A stretch of 23,158 nucleotides of DNA from Cuspidothrix sp046080565 (GCA_046080565.1 JBJTUF010000218.1:1-23158); one strand, 5' to 3'. Positions 8,716 to 16,977 are shown, counted from the first letter of the stretch. The notes: generated by a model not told the origin, from the letters alone. Numbers and translations: made by a program.

Positions 8716-8844
8716 TATAGCGGAAGGCAAGAGGCAAGAGGCAATACTTCGACTTCGCTCAGTAACCATAGGCAAGAGTAAAATCCTTGGTATGATTAGG
8801 TTTTACGAATCAATAATGTCCTAATCATTGTAGCTACGGCTATA
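8716..8844 (-). repeat. MITE-like dispersed repeat, copy A
   Basis: On the minus strand it runs from TATAGCCGTAGC to GCTATA, with short terminal inverted repeats TATAGC/GCTATA. It contains the internal inverted repeat ATGATTAGG ... CCTAATCAT that also occurs in copy B. It is the longest copy because it carries a nested TTCGACTTCGCTCAG insert (8748-8762) and extra GAGGCAA units. Related copies: 14319-14406, 17111-17214, 22951-23022. Confidence 0.75.
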
Positions 8845-9044
8845 CTAAGGAACAACGAATAGGATTGAAAGTCTTTTGTTGTATAGCTTTTGAGGTAAAT
8901 TTTGGATCTCATTCAACTGCATACCGCTATAGTTCTATCTTAGTCATTATTCTCAATATGTATAATAAACATCTCCACTCAATAGTATCGAATCCGGTTA
9001 AAAACAGTAAATCAGGCTCAAACTCTTTCTGCAATAATTCAGGA

Positions 9045-9072
9045 GTATGGCTAACGGCACGCTGCGCTATCA
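9045..9072 (+). repeat. Small dispersed repeat (copy 2 of 3)
   Basis: It begins GTATGGCTAACGGCACGCTG and ends CGCTATCA, flanked by AGGA before and GGAGTTCAG after. It is the same family as 3638-3664 (reverse) and 15287-15313. Confidence 0.7.
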
Positions 9073-9558
9073 GGAGTTCAGTAGTTCGGAGTTCAGAATT
9101 AAAAATGAAGAATGAAATTCTTGTCTGCTCGCCTACTTGCCTGCTACCCTGAAATTATTTATGTTTGCGGTAATCTACTTACTTGCATATACTGGAATAA
9201 GTAAAGCACTATTAATTACATGAGTTCCAGAGTAGTCAATCATACTGAAAAAGAGTAAGATTATTCATAAAAATTCTTATTTTCTCTTTAATTGATCAGA
9301 AAATAAATTTCAAACCCTTCACACTTTACCTGATTCCTGATTTTAAGGATTGCTGCCAGTCTCCAACGTTTAAACCTGCTGTCTGGCTGCAAGTCATTAA
9401 ATGTAGAATTATCTGGCCTTAATCCAGTGGATTTTCTGGTAATATTGTTAAGTTTTACTACGGTAAATCTCTGTTAAGGGCGGTTGTAATTTGATAACGT
9501 CGGTTTACAATCACAATCTTCTGATGATGATAGCAGCTTTAATAATTAAGATGTCCTG

Positions 9559-10257
9559 ATGGAAGAAAGACAAAATACACACAATGCGGCTCACACATGG
9601 ATGGTTTCCTCGCCCTTTTTTCAAGGCTTGCCAGAATCTGGGGTTGAGAAAGCTCTTACTCATCTTGTTACTCGTACTCATCCAGCGAATCAAGTAATTT
9701 TACTAGAAAACGATTGGGGTGGTTCGGTCTACTTTATTGTGGATGGCTGGGTAAAAATCCGCACTTACAATTTAGATGGCAAGGAGGTAACGCTGAATAT
9801 TATTGGCAAAGGAGAGTTATTTGGAGAAATGGCGGCACTAGATGAAGTGCCTCGCTCTACGGATGTGATTACTCTGACTTCTACTATGATTGCGAGTATG
9901 CCAGCCCAGGATCTCCTGAATTTGTTGCAAACAGAGCCTTTAGCGGGAATGAGATTATCACAGTTAATGGCCAGAAGACTAAGACAGGTGAACAGAAGGT
10001 TACGACTGCGAGAATCTGATAGTCAATCACGGGTGGCTGATACGTTATTATTTTTAGCGGAGGGACAAGGGAAAAAAAGTAATACTGGGATGGAAATTCC
10101 TAATTTACCCCATCGGGAATTGAGCAGTTTAAGCGGACTAGCAAGAGAAACGGTGACAAGGGTACTGACAAGACTAGAAAAAAAAGGTTTGATTATCAGA
10201 GATCAAGATCATATTCGGATTCCTGATTGGTCAGCTTTGGAAAAAACTATAGTTTAA
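9559..10257 (+). CDS. Crp/Fnr-family transcriptional regulator
   Basis: 232 residues. Residues about 20-125 form the cyclic-nucleotide-binding beta-barrel, with a phosphate-binding-cassette-like segment GELFGEMAALDEVPRSTDV; Gly85, Glu86, Arg99 and Ser100 match the ligand-contacting positions of CRP. A long dimerisation helix follows (about 125-150). The C-terminal winged helix-turn-helix has the recognition-helix motif ARETVTR (195-201) typical of Crp/Fnr proteins. Cyclic AMP binding is plausible but not shown. The Cys residues of an FNR iron-sulphur cluster are absent, and the cassette differs from that of NtcA. The ATG at 9559 has only a weak ribosome binding site. The gene stands alone, 126 bp ahead of the DUF2232/cobT pair, so it could regulate them or share a transcript. 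Targets are unknown. Confidence 0.9.
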   Translation: MEERQNTHNAAHTWMVSSPFFQGLPESGVEKALTHLVTRTHPANQVILLENDWGGSVYFIVDGWVKIRTYNLDGKEVTLNIIGKGELFGEMAALDEVPRSTDVITLTSTMIASMPAQDLLNLLQTEPLAGMRLSQLMARRLRQVNRRLRLRESDSQSRVADTLLFLAEGQGKKSNTGMEIPNLPHRELSSLSGLARETVTRVLTRLEKKGLIIRDQDHIRIPDWSALEKTIV

Positions 10258-10383
10258 CGGAGTTCTCATATCGTTGTTCCAGCATTGCCGGAAATTTTCT
10301 TTGACTGTGCTGTGTGTTTGTGCAACCTCAAAACTGTGGTGAAATGTGCTTTAATTTGCAAGTCCCTCATCTAATTGTGTTCC

Positions 10384-11094
10384 ATGAGTATTGCTGATTC
10401 CGTACCTGAAGAGCCAGAGACAAATTCATCTTCTCCATCTTCTACTCCAACTCAGTTACAGCACCACCCTCTACAGGTAGAAAGCACTTTGAGGATGGTA
10501 GAAACGGCTTTTCTAGCTAGTACAGCTAGTTTAATTTGGTTTATTAACTTCTATTTTCCTTTGGGTCCGGTGTTGCGGATGTTTTTCCCTATTCCCATTG
10601 CTTTGGTGTATTTGCGTTGGGGGACAAGGGCGGCATGGATGGCGGCGGTAACTTCTGGGTTACTTTTGTCTGTGTTGATGGGGCCTGTTCGTAGTGTGTT
10701 GTTTGTTATGCCCTTTGCCTTGATGGGTGTGGTGTTAGGGGCAAGTTGGTATCGTCGAGTGTCCTGGATTGTTTCTATTGTTTTAGGGACGTTATTGGGG
10801 ACGCTGGGGGTATTTTTTCGCCTGTGGTTTTTGTCTGTTTTGTCGGGAGAAGATTTATGGGTATATGTGATTAATCAGGTGACAGCGTTGATTGAATGGC
10901 TGTTTTTAAAGTTTGAGTTGTTAATGACTGCTAATTTATTATTGATTCAATTAGGAGCGATCGCTTTGGTTGTTTTGAATAATTTTATTTATTTATTTTT
11001 AGTTCACTTGACTGCTTGGTTACTTTTTGATCGCTTGGGTAATCCCATTCCTCGTCCTCCTCATTGGGTCCAAGTGCTGATGGATTATGAGTAG
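10384..11094 (+). CDS. DUF2232-type integral membrane protein
   Basis: 236 residues from the ATG at 10384. A TTG three codons earlier is in frame but less likely. After a polar, Ser/Pro-rich N-terminus of about 40 residues come five or six hydrophobic segments (for example FLASTASLIWFINFYFPLG, SVLFVMPFALMGVVLGA and LGAIALVVLNNFIYLFLVHL). This pattern fits the DUF2232 family, which resembles the substrate-binding (S) components of ECF-type vitamin transporters. It ends only 11 bp before the CobT-family gene, so the two are almost certainly co-transcribed. By inference it may import or handle a corrinoid lower-ligand precursor or another CobT substrate. No ECF ATPase or T component is adjacent. 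Confidence 0.82.
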   Translation: MSIADSVPEEPETNSSSPSSTPTQLQHHPLQVESTLRMVETAFLASTASLIWFINFYFPLGPVLRMFFPIPIALVYLRWGTRAAWMAAVTSGLLLSVLMGPVRSVLFVMPFALMGVVLGASWYRRVSWIVSIVLGTLLGTLGVFFRLWFLSVLSGEDLWVYVINQVTALIEWLFLKFELLMTANLLLIQLGAIALVVLNNFIYLFLVHLTAWLLFDRLGNPIPRPPHWVQVLMDYE

Positions 11095-11105
11095 TAGTCA
11101 GAACT

Positions 11106-12206
11106 ATGATTAATATTTATACACAAGTTACCCAGGGTGAAGCATGGTTGAGTCGTTATCGGGGTGCTTTACCAATATTTGCCTGTATTTTAGGATTTAC
11201 GGAAACTGGTTTAATTCCAGGAATTTCTGCGGCAGGTTTGACTCCAGAGGATAGGCAATATACAGCCTGTGCCGATGTGGAATTTCTGTATTATGGTGCT
11301 AAATATCAGCCCCAATACTCCTTACCACCTCTGACTTCTGGGACTTCTCCTGTGCTGATTTCGCGGGCAATGGTGACAAGTTTAAATATGCCTCTTTATT
11401 TATTTAATGCCGGTTTACCTGAAACTCCACCTGTGCCATTAATTGATTTGGGTGGTATGTCGGCGCGGTGTTTAAGTACAGGGGAGGCTATGAATATAGA
11501 TGTGGTTAAATATTTACTAGAACAGGGATTACGCTGGGGTTCTGAATTAAGTTCTCAAGTTGGTTCTGGAGGATATGTAATTTTAAGTGAGTGTGTTGTT
11601 GGTGGGACAACAACAGCTTTGGCGGTATTAACAGCATTGGGAATTGATGCTGTAGGTAAAGTTAATAGTAGCCATCCTGTGTGTAATCATCAACAAAAAT
11701 GGGATGTGGTGCAAGCTGGGTTGGCAAAAATGCCTTTGTCTGTTGATCCTTTAAAAATTGTGGCGGCGGTAGGTGATCCCATGCAAGTGGCGGTAGCTGG
11801 AATGGCGATCGCCGCTAGTCGAAATTCTGGGGTATTATTAGGCGGAGGCACCCAAATGTTGGCAGTTTATGCTCTGATTCAAGCGATCGCCCACACCTAC
11901 TCTTTACCTTGGCAACCATCAGAAATTGTCATCGGTACAACCCGTTGGGTAGCCGAAGATCCCACTGGTGCAACAGTTAATTTAGCCGAAAGTTTAAGCA
12001 AAAATAGCCCCCCTTCCTTATTAGCCACACAATTAAGTTTTGCCAACTCCCAATATCCCCAACTTCAAGCCTATGAACAGGGTTTTGTGAAAGAAGGTGT
12101 AGGTGCTGGTGCAGCTTGTATTGCTGCCTGTTTAAGTCAAGATTGGCAGCAAAATCAACTTTTAGCAGCTATCGAAGCCCAAATCCAAGAACTTACCAGA
12201 AATTAA
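11106..12206 (+). CDS. cobT: CobT-family nicotinate mononucleotide phosphoribosyltransferase
   Basis: 366 residues, the normal length. CobT enzymes transfer the phosphoribosyl group of nicotinate mononucleotide to a base to make the alpha-ribotide used as the lower ligand of cobalamin. Cyanobacteria generally make pseudocobalamin with adenine. Gly-rich segments (GGTTTALAVLTALGID, LLGGGTQMLAVYALIQAIA) and the C-terminal VKEGVGAGAACIAA fit the family; Glu330 in the latter aligns with the general-base Glu of the CobT active site. It is translated right after the DUF2232 gene and carries two HIP1 octamers. Its TAA overlaps the stop of the convergent coiled-coil gene. It belongs to the divergent CobT branch annotated in cyanobacteria and archaea, so the base it uses cannot be told from sequence. 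Confidence 0.88.
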   Translation: MINIYTQVTQGEAWLSRYRGALPIFACILGFTETGLIPGISAAGLTPEDRQYTACADVEFLYYGAKYQPQYSLPPLTSGTSPVLISRAMVTSLNMPLYLFNAGLPETPPVPLIDLGGMSARCLSTGEAMNIDVVKYLLEQGLRWGSELSSQVGSGGYVILSECVVGGTTTALAVLTALGIDAVGKVNSSHPVCNHQQKWDVVQAGLAKMPLSVDPLKIVAAVGDPMQVAVAGMAIAASRNSGVLLGGGTQMLAVYALIQAIAHTYSLPWQPSEIVIGTTRWVAEDPTGATVNLAESLSKNSPPSLLATQLSFANSQYPQLQAYEQGFVKEGVGAGAACIAACLSQDWQQNQLLAAIEAQIQELTRN

Positions 12207-12577
12207 TAAACCCTCTGTCTGAGTAACTGTTCTTCTAAGGCTGCAATCCGATGATAGGCAGCAGTTAATTGAGTTGTTAGCCGTTGAATTTCAATTTCTG
12301 GTGTTACTTGTCTATTTCTGCTTTGATAGTTCATTTCTGAATAAACCAAACCATCTATCAAAACATCTTTATGTCCCAATGTTTCATTAACATTTACATC
12401 TTCTATTAACTCATAGACTGGCTGATCATTCTCCAAATAATCTTCTATTGGCGGTAATTTTTGCCCAGATAAATCTGATAAGGCTTCCGATAACCGAATA
12501 TCTAACCTTTCAATCACTGAGTAGATAGCATCTACCTTATCGCTTAAGACTAGGATTTGTTTTTCTAATGATTCCAT
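12203..12577 (-). CDS. Small coiled-coil protein, unknown function
   Basis: 124 residues. It starts with a heptad-like helix (MESLEKQILVLSDKVDAIYS, then a second amphipathic helix), has a polar acidic middle (LPPIEDYLENDQPVYELIED) and ends with a second coiled-coil helix (IQRLTTQLTAAYHRIAALEE). No membrane segment or signal peptide is present. It converges on cobT, with the two stop codons overlapping by 3 bp, so read-through or antisense transcription between them is likely. It looks like a conserved cyanobacterial hypothetical protein, perhaps a dimeric scaffold. I do not recognise a domain. Confidence 0.7.
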   Translation of the reverse strand: MESLEKQILVLSDKVDAIYSVIERLDIRLSEALSDLSGQKLPPIEDYLENDQPVYELIEDVNVNETLGHKDVLIDGLVYSEMNYQSRNRQVTPEIEIQRLTTQLTAAYHRIAALEEQLLRQRVY

Positions 12578-12980
12578 TTAATACCTGCATCGAAAAATAT
12601 TTCTTTTATGTTATTCACTTTACTGACAATTTTAGATATACTTATGGATTATTTAATTTTTCATAGATGTTTAACCACTCATAAACTAAACTTTGATCCA
12701 TTGAGATAAAGTAATCATACTGATAAGCTCAATTAGGGAATATATTCATGGTGTTACCAGACTTATGAGAAGTATCATGTTTTACGATTTCATCCCTTAC
12801 CTCCCTTAATAAGGAGATAATAAATTCATCAAAGTCTCTCTTTCTAGACGGTATACAAGGTATTAGTAACACAAAACAGTTTTCAGATATCCTCTTAGCA
12901 AAACGAAATATTAATTGATATTTCTTCATGTTTTGTCTACTATTCAACAAAATTCTCTTATTCACCTACTATAAAAATCA
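12578..12980. other. 403-bp AT-rich spacer
   Basis: This lies between the divergent small coiled-coil gene and the solute-binding protein gene. A 78-codon minus-strand open frame (12729-12965) encodes a basic, unrecognised peptide whose start lies 15 bp from the solute-binding protein start. I do not accept it as a gene, although a degraded remnant is possible. No hairpin terminator or repeat stands out. Confidence 0.55.
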
Positions 12981-14108
12981 ATGCAGCGACGTTCTTTTTT
13001 ATTAGGTACAAGTACCTTAGCCATTACTCAAATCATTACTGGATGCGGCACAAATCAGCAACTTCCTTTAAACATACAATTATTAAAATACTCTATACCT
13101 GGTCAAATAGTAAATCAGTTTCGTAAAACTATTACCGGAGGAGGAAAGTCGAAATTTACCCCCATTAATCAACTTGAAGAATTATTCAAACTACTACAAA
13201 CTTGGCAGAAACCAGTAAACAACCAAAAAGAATGGACTCGTTTTTTACCATTCAATCAAAATCAAAAATCACAACCCGCCAATTTAGTTACTTTGGGAGA
13301 TTATTGGTTACAAGCAGCAATTAATCAAAAACTCATTCAACCCCTAGAAACTAAAAATATTAAAAATCTAGGTAAATTAAATGAAAAATGGCAACAACTA
13401 GTTAAACGTGATCAACAAGGCAAAATATGGGGTCTTCCTTATCGGTGGGGAAATACAGTTATTGTTTATAACCAAGAAAAATTTCAACGATTAGGTTGGA
13501 AACCAACAGATTGGAGTGATTTATGGCGCAGTGAATTGCAAAATAATATCTCTTTACTTAATCATCCAAGAGAAGTTATTGGTTTGGTTTTAAAGAAATT
13601 AGGTAAATCTTACAATACAGAAAATATTAACGAAATTGCTAATTTAGAAACCCAACTACAAGCATTAAATCAACAAGTTAAATTTTATAATTCTACCAAC
13701 TATCTAGAACCTTTAATCATTGGGGATACTTGGTTAGCTGTTGGTTGGTCTAATGATATAATTCCTCTTATTAATAGTAATAGGAAATTTGCCGCAGTTG
13801 TTCCCAGTTCAGGAACAGCAATTTGGGCAGATTTATGGGTTAGTCCCACAGGCGTTAAAAATGATAACTTAACATATCAATGGCTAGATTTTTGTTTAGA
13901 CCCAAATACATCTAAAAAAATTGCCCTATTAACTAAAACTAATTCCCCCATTGAGAACAATATAGAAACAGGAGATATTCAATCCCAGTTACAAAGTTTG
14001 TTAATTACTAATCCCGAAGTTTTCGCAAAAAGTGAATTTTTGCTTACCTTATCACCAAAAATGATGCAACAGTATGAGGATTTATTTAGTAGAATAAAAA
14101 AATCGTGA
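12981..14108 (+). CDS. Extracellular solute-binding lipoprotein, PotD-like
   Basis: 375 residues. The N-terminus MQRRSFLLGTSTLAITQIIT combines a twin-arginine-like RR (residues 3-4), a hydrophobic stretch and a lipobox ending in Cys22, so the mature protein is probably lipid-anchored on the periplasmic side. The rest has the two-lobe pattern of ABC-transporter binding proteins (LQAAINQKLIQPL, WGLPYRWGNTVIVYNQEKF, GDTWLAVGWSNDIIPLI and LWVSPTGVKN near the hinge). It is closest in pattern to the polyamine-binding PotD/PotF type. The ligand is not certain. No permease or ATPase gene adjoins it, so its partners must be encoded elsewhere. It has a weak ribosome binding site in an AT-rich leader. 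The gene is intact. Confidence 0.82.
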   Translation: MQRRSFLLGTSTLAITQIITGCGTNQQLPLNIQLLKYSIPGQIVNQFRKTITGGGKSKFTPINQLEELFKLLQTWQKPVNNQKEWTRFLPFNQNQKSQPANLVTLGDYWLQAAINQKLIQPLETKNIKNLGKLNEKWQQLVKRDQQGKIWGLPYRWGNTVIVYNQEKFQRLGWKPTDWSDLWRSELQNNISLLNHPREVIGLVLKKLGKSYNTENINEIANLETQLQALNQQVKFYNSTNYLEPLIIGDTWLAVGWSNDIIPLINSNRKFAAVVPSSGTAIWADLWVSPTGVKNDNLTYQWLDFCLDPNTSKKIALLTKTNSPIENNIETGDIQSQLQSLLITNPEVFAKSEFLLTLSPKMMQQYEDLFSRIKKS

Positions 14109-14318
14109 TCTATAGGAATAATATTTGATTTATCAAAAGATACGTATGGTACTTTAGACTCTATAAATTATTTCTATTAATATAGAAATTATGGATTTTA
14201 ACGAAACATAGGTATTTGAGATTCCTTCCCTACATCGCAATGACAGTATTTGAAGTAGGTTTTGCGTAAGTCCAGAGAGAAAACAAAAGAATAAATTTTT
14301 AACTGAACTGTATTGAAA

Positions 14319-14406
14319 TATAGCTGTAGCCAGGATGATTAGGACATGATTGATCCTTGAAACCTAATCATAGCAAGAGTTTTATTACCTCTTGCCTTCT
14401 GCTATA
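14319..14406 (+). repeat. MITE-like dispersed repeat, copy B
   Basis: This 88-bp element has ends TATAGC and GCTATA. Inside, ATGATTAGG (near 14335) pairs perfectly with CCTAATCAT about 19 bp later, giving a 9-bp stem. After that come CAAGAG and CTTGCCTTCTGCTATATA, as in the other copies. It is the cleanest copy and can serve as the family reference. Confidence 0.8.
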
Positions 14407-14413
14407 TAAATAA

Positions 14414-14442
14414 ATCCCCGATGTCTTAAAGAAATCGAGGAT
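14414..14442 (-). terminator. Likely terminator of rpe
   Basis: On the minus strand ATCCTCGAT (14434-14442) pairs with ATCGGGGAT (14414-14422), nine pairs with one U-G wobble, and is followed by TTATTTATATAG. It lies 30 bp beyond the rpe stop. The U tract is interrupted, so strength is uncertain. Confidence 0.55.
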
Positions 14443-14471
14443 AAAAAGATGATTAAATTACCAGTATTAAA

Positions 14472-15179
14472 TTAAACAGCCGCTAACTCCGGTGTGGGGC
14501 GCTTACTGTTACGAATATTCTTAATTGCCTCAGCATAGTCGGGAGCATTAAATACAGCAGAACCAGCTACAATGGCATTAGCGCCAGCTTCCAAAACTTG
14601 CCAGGTGTTATTAGCTTTTAGTCCCCCATCAACTTCAATCCAAGGATTTAAACCCCGTTCATCACACATTTGACGCAGTTGGCGAATTTTGGGAACTACA
14701 CTAGGTATAAAGCTTTGTCCACCGAAACCAGGGTTAACGCTCATAATTAGAACTAAATCACATAGTTCCAGCACATATTCAATTAATTCTAAAGGTGTAC
14801 CAGGATTTAACACAACCCCAGCTTGCTTACCTAATTCTTTGATTTGTCCTAGAGTTCGGTGTAAGTGAGGAGAAGCATTATGTTCTGCATGGACAGAAAT
14901 GATATCAGCCCCAGCTTTTGCAAAACCTTCTACATATTTTTCGGGTTCTACAATCATCAAGTGGACATCTAAAGGCTTAGTTGTAATTGGACGAATCGCC
15001 TCCACAACCAGAGGGCCTATTGTAATATTAGGTACAAAACGTCCATCCATTACATCAACGTGAATCCAATCTGCTCCCGCTTTATCCACAGCGCGAATAT
15101 CGTCACCCAGACGACTAAAATCGGCTGAAAGGATAGATGGAGCAATAACTATAGGCTTTTGAGGTGAATTTTGGGTCAT
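14472..15179 (-). CDS. rpe: Ribulose-phosphate 3-epimerase
   Basis: 235 residues from the ATG at 15177-15179 (MTQNSPQKP...), the length usual in cyanobacteria. An ATG 12 codons upstream would add a non-conserved extension. The enzyme interconverts ribulose 5-phosphate and xylulose 5-phosphate in the Calvin cycle and the pentose phosphate pathway. A TIM barrel is evident: IAPSILSADFSRLG, then WIHVDVMDGRFVPN with the metal-binding His and catalytic Asp, DVHLMI with a second His, MSVNPGFGGQ, and IEVDGGLK with the second catalytic Asp. The phosphate-binding GANAIVAGSAVF is near the end. The enzyme is soluble and complete. It is a stand-alone gene with a probable hairpin terminator and a repeat downstream. 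Confidence 0.96.
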   Translation of the reverse strand: MTQNSPQKPIVIAPSILSADFSRLGDDIRAVDKAGADWIHVDVMDGRFVPNITIGPLVVEAIRPITTKPLDVHLMIVEPEKYVEGFAKAGADIISVHAEHNASPHLHRTLGQIKELGKQAGVVLNPGTPLELIEYVLELCDLVLIMSVNPGFGGQSFIPSVVPKIRQLRQMCDERGLNPWIEVDGGLKANNTWQVLEAGANAIVAGSAVFNAPDYAEAIKNIRNSKRPTPELAAV

Positions 15180-15286
15180 GGCTAGTGGGTTTTTAAGCTT
15201 TTCGTCTGTAAGCATTGTAACAAAATATGGAGAAAATTATTAAAAATTAATTCAAAATTTAAGAGGCAGGAGTTCAGGCGCCAGAA

Positions 15287-15313
15287 GTATGGCTTTGCGA
15301 CGCTTCGCTATCA
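15287..15313 (+). repeat. Small dispersed repeat (copy 3 of 3)
   Basis: It begins GTATGGCTTTGCGACGCTT and ends CGCTATCA, set in GTTCAG/AGAAG heptamer-like repeats between rpe and the broken peptidase gene. It is the same family as 3638-3664 and 9045-9072. Confidence 0.65.
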
Positions 15314-15390
15314 GAAGTTCAGGATGAAGAATGAATTTATTACACTCTTGCACCCCTGCACTCTATCACCTGTCACCTGTCACTCCAAAT

Positions 15391-16977
15391 ATGAACAAAA
15401 ATTCCCTAATTTTCTGGAGTTTAGGATTTTCTTGCTTGACTTTACCCGTCTTTGCTGGGGTGAAGTTGACTAATTTTTTAGGTGGTAATGGTATTGACGC
15501 GCTAAAACTACATCAATCTCCATATAATTTGACTGGGCGCAAAATTGCTATTGGTCAGGTAGAAATTGGTCGTCCAGGAATGTTTGGCTTAGATAAGGCA
15601 GCATCTAAACATCATGCTGTATATCCATTTGCCGTGTTTTCACGCAATGTTCCCGCTAAATCGAATATAAATGTTGACACCCATCCTTATAATGTGGCTG
15701 GGGTAATGGTGAGTCAAGATAAGGCTTTTCCTGGTGTCGCACCCAAAGCGCAACTATATTCTTATGCGGTGGGGTCTGTGAAAAAGATCGGTCAACCGGA
15801 GGAATGTTTGTCAGCACAACACGTTGCTCTACAAAATGGTGGTGATGTGCGGGCGATAAATTTTAGTTTTGGTGAACCGCTTGAACGTGATCCACGACCA
15901 GAAGGGATTTTAGATGGTAATGCTTTACTAACATTATGTATTGACTGGTCTAGTCGAGTTCATGATGTTGTATATTCAATAGCTGGTAATCAAGGCAAAG
16001 GGGTAATTCCCATTCCTACAGATAATTTTAACGCAATTAATGTCGCTTTTTCTTCTGAAAGATAGGGAATTTTTAATAAAGTTCATGTTTCTAACTTAGT
16101 AAGTATTAATCAAGGTATAGAAAATCGCTTAGTTGGCAAAGAATTTAATGTTAGTGGCAGAACGGGAATTAATAGTGTTGCACCTGGAACTAATATTCCT
16201 TTACTTAATCATGATGGTAAGTTAAATAAAGCTACTGGTACGAGTTTTGCTTTACCACAGGTTACTGCTACGGTGGCATTATTACAGGAATTTGTGGATA
16301 AACAATTGCGAACTAAACAAACAAATTGGACTATTGATGCCCGTCGTCATCAAGTGATGAACGCAATCTTACTCAATTCCGCCGATAAAATTAAAGATAG
16401 TGGTGATGGTTTACGTTTAGAAATGACGAGGACATTAATTGACAAACAAAATCAAGATTGGTTGGCTTCCGATGCTTATAAAAATCGTAAAATTCCCCTA
16501 GATCCTCAAATGGGAACAAGTCACTTAAATGCTTTTAGAGCTTATCAACAATTAAATGCTGGTCAATGGAAATCTACTGCACCAGTTCCGCCCATTAATT
16601 GGGATTATAATACTATTAATATTAATACGACTCAAAAATATAATTTAGTAAAGAGTTTAAAACAAAATAGTTTTGTGGTTATTACTTTAAATTGGGATCG
16701 TTTAGTGGAGTTGGACGATAAAAATAATAATCAAGAATATGATATTGGTGAAACATTTATCAATAAGGGATTAAATAATCTGGATCTTTATGTAGTTAAG
16801 GATAATACCAAAAATAATGAAGTTGTTGTTTGTGCATCTGTGAGTGAAATTGATAGTGTGGAACATATTTTTTGCCCAGTTCCCACTAGCGGTAATTATA
16901 AAATCCGGGTGCAATTTCAGAAACAGGTTAATGAGGCTATTTAACCTTATGTTTTAGCTTGGTGGACTGTAAATTAA
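15391..16977 (+). pseudogene. S8-like (subtilisin-type) secreted peptidase with two in-frame stops
   Basis: One reading frame of 528 codons from ATG 15391 to TAA 16975-16977 is interrupted at codon 225 (TAG, 16063-16065) and codon 518 (TAA, 16942-16944). Coding character continues through both stops without a frameshift. The first stop is followed by GIFNKVHVSNLVSINQGIEN and the second by PYVLAWWTVN, a plausible native C-terminus. A signal peptide is present (MNKNSLIFWSLGFSCLTLPV, then FAG). Catalytic positions: Glu58 where S8 enzymes have Asp (GQVEIGRPG), His98 (DTHPYNVAG), oxyanion Asn200 (IAGNQGKG) and Ser285 (ATGTSFALPQ). The first stop separates the Ser from the rest, so no fragment would be active. 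A C-terminal beta-rich domain follows. Both stops are one C-to-T change from a Gln codon, consistent with recent decay; regular read-through is unlikely but not excluded. Confidence 0.82.

Larger units (their letters stand above)
8469..9558. other. 1.09-kb spacer without a convincing gene
   Basis: The spacer separates the giant Hsp70-like gene from the divergent Crp/Fnr gene. It contains a MITE-like repeat (8716-8844), a small dispersed repeat (9045-9072), heptamer-like GTTCAG and CTGC/CTTGCCTG tracts near 9072-9150, and then AT-rich DNA. The promoters of both flanking genes must lie here. A short open frame at 8865-9152 has no protein-like character and runs into the repeats. Just before the Crp/Fnr gene there is a weak inverted repeat, TTGTAA (9484-9489) and TTTACAA (9504-9510). 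Confidence 0.7.
14109..14471. other. 363-bp spacer between the solute-binding gene and rpe
   Basis: The spacer holds AT-rich DNA, the MITE-like repeat copy B (14319-14406), and a minus-strand terminator-like hairpin (14414-14442) just beyond the rpe stop. The two flanking genes converge here. I see no gene. Confidence 0.7.

Noticed and set aside
8865..9152. 95-codon plus-strand frame in the large spacer
   Set aside because: It runs through a small dispersed repeat and heptamer-like repeats and has no recognisable domain.
9484..9510. NtcA site (GTA-N8-TAC) ahead of the Crp/Fnr gene
   Set aside because: The inverted repeat TTGTAA...TTTACAA has far too long a spacer for NtcA. It may be an unrelated weak operator.
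12729..12965. 78-codon minus-strand frame in the AT-rich spacer
   Set aside because: Basic, unrecognised, and placed where the promoter of the solute-binding gene should be. At most a degraded remnant.
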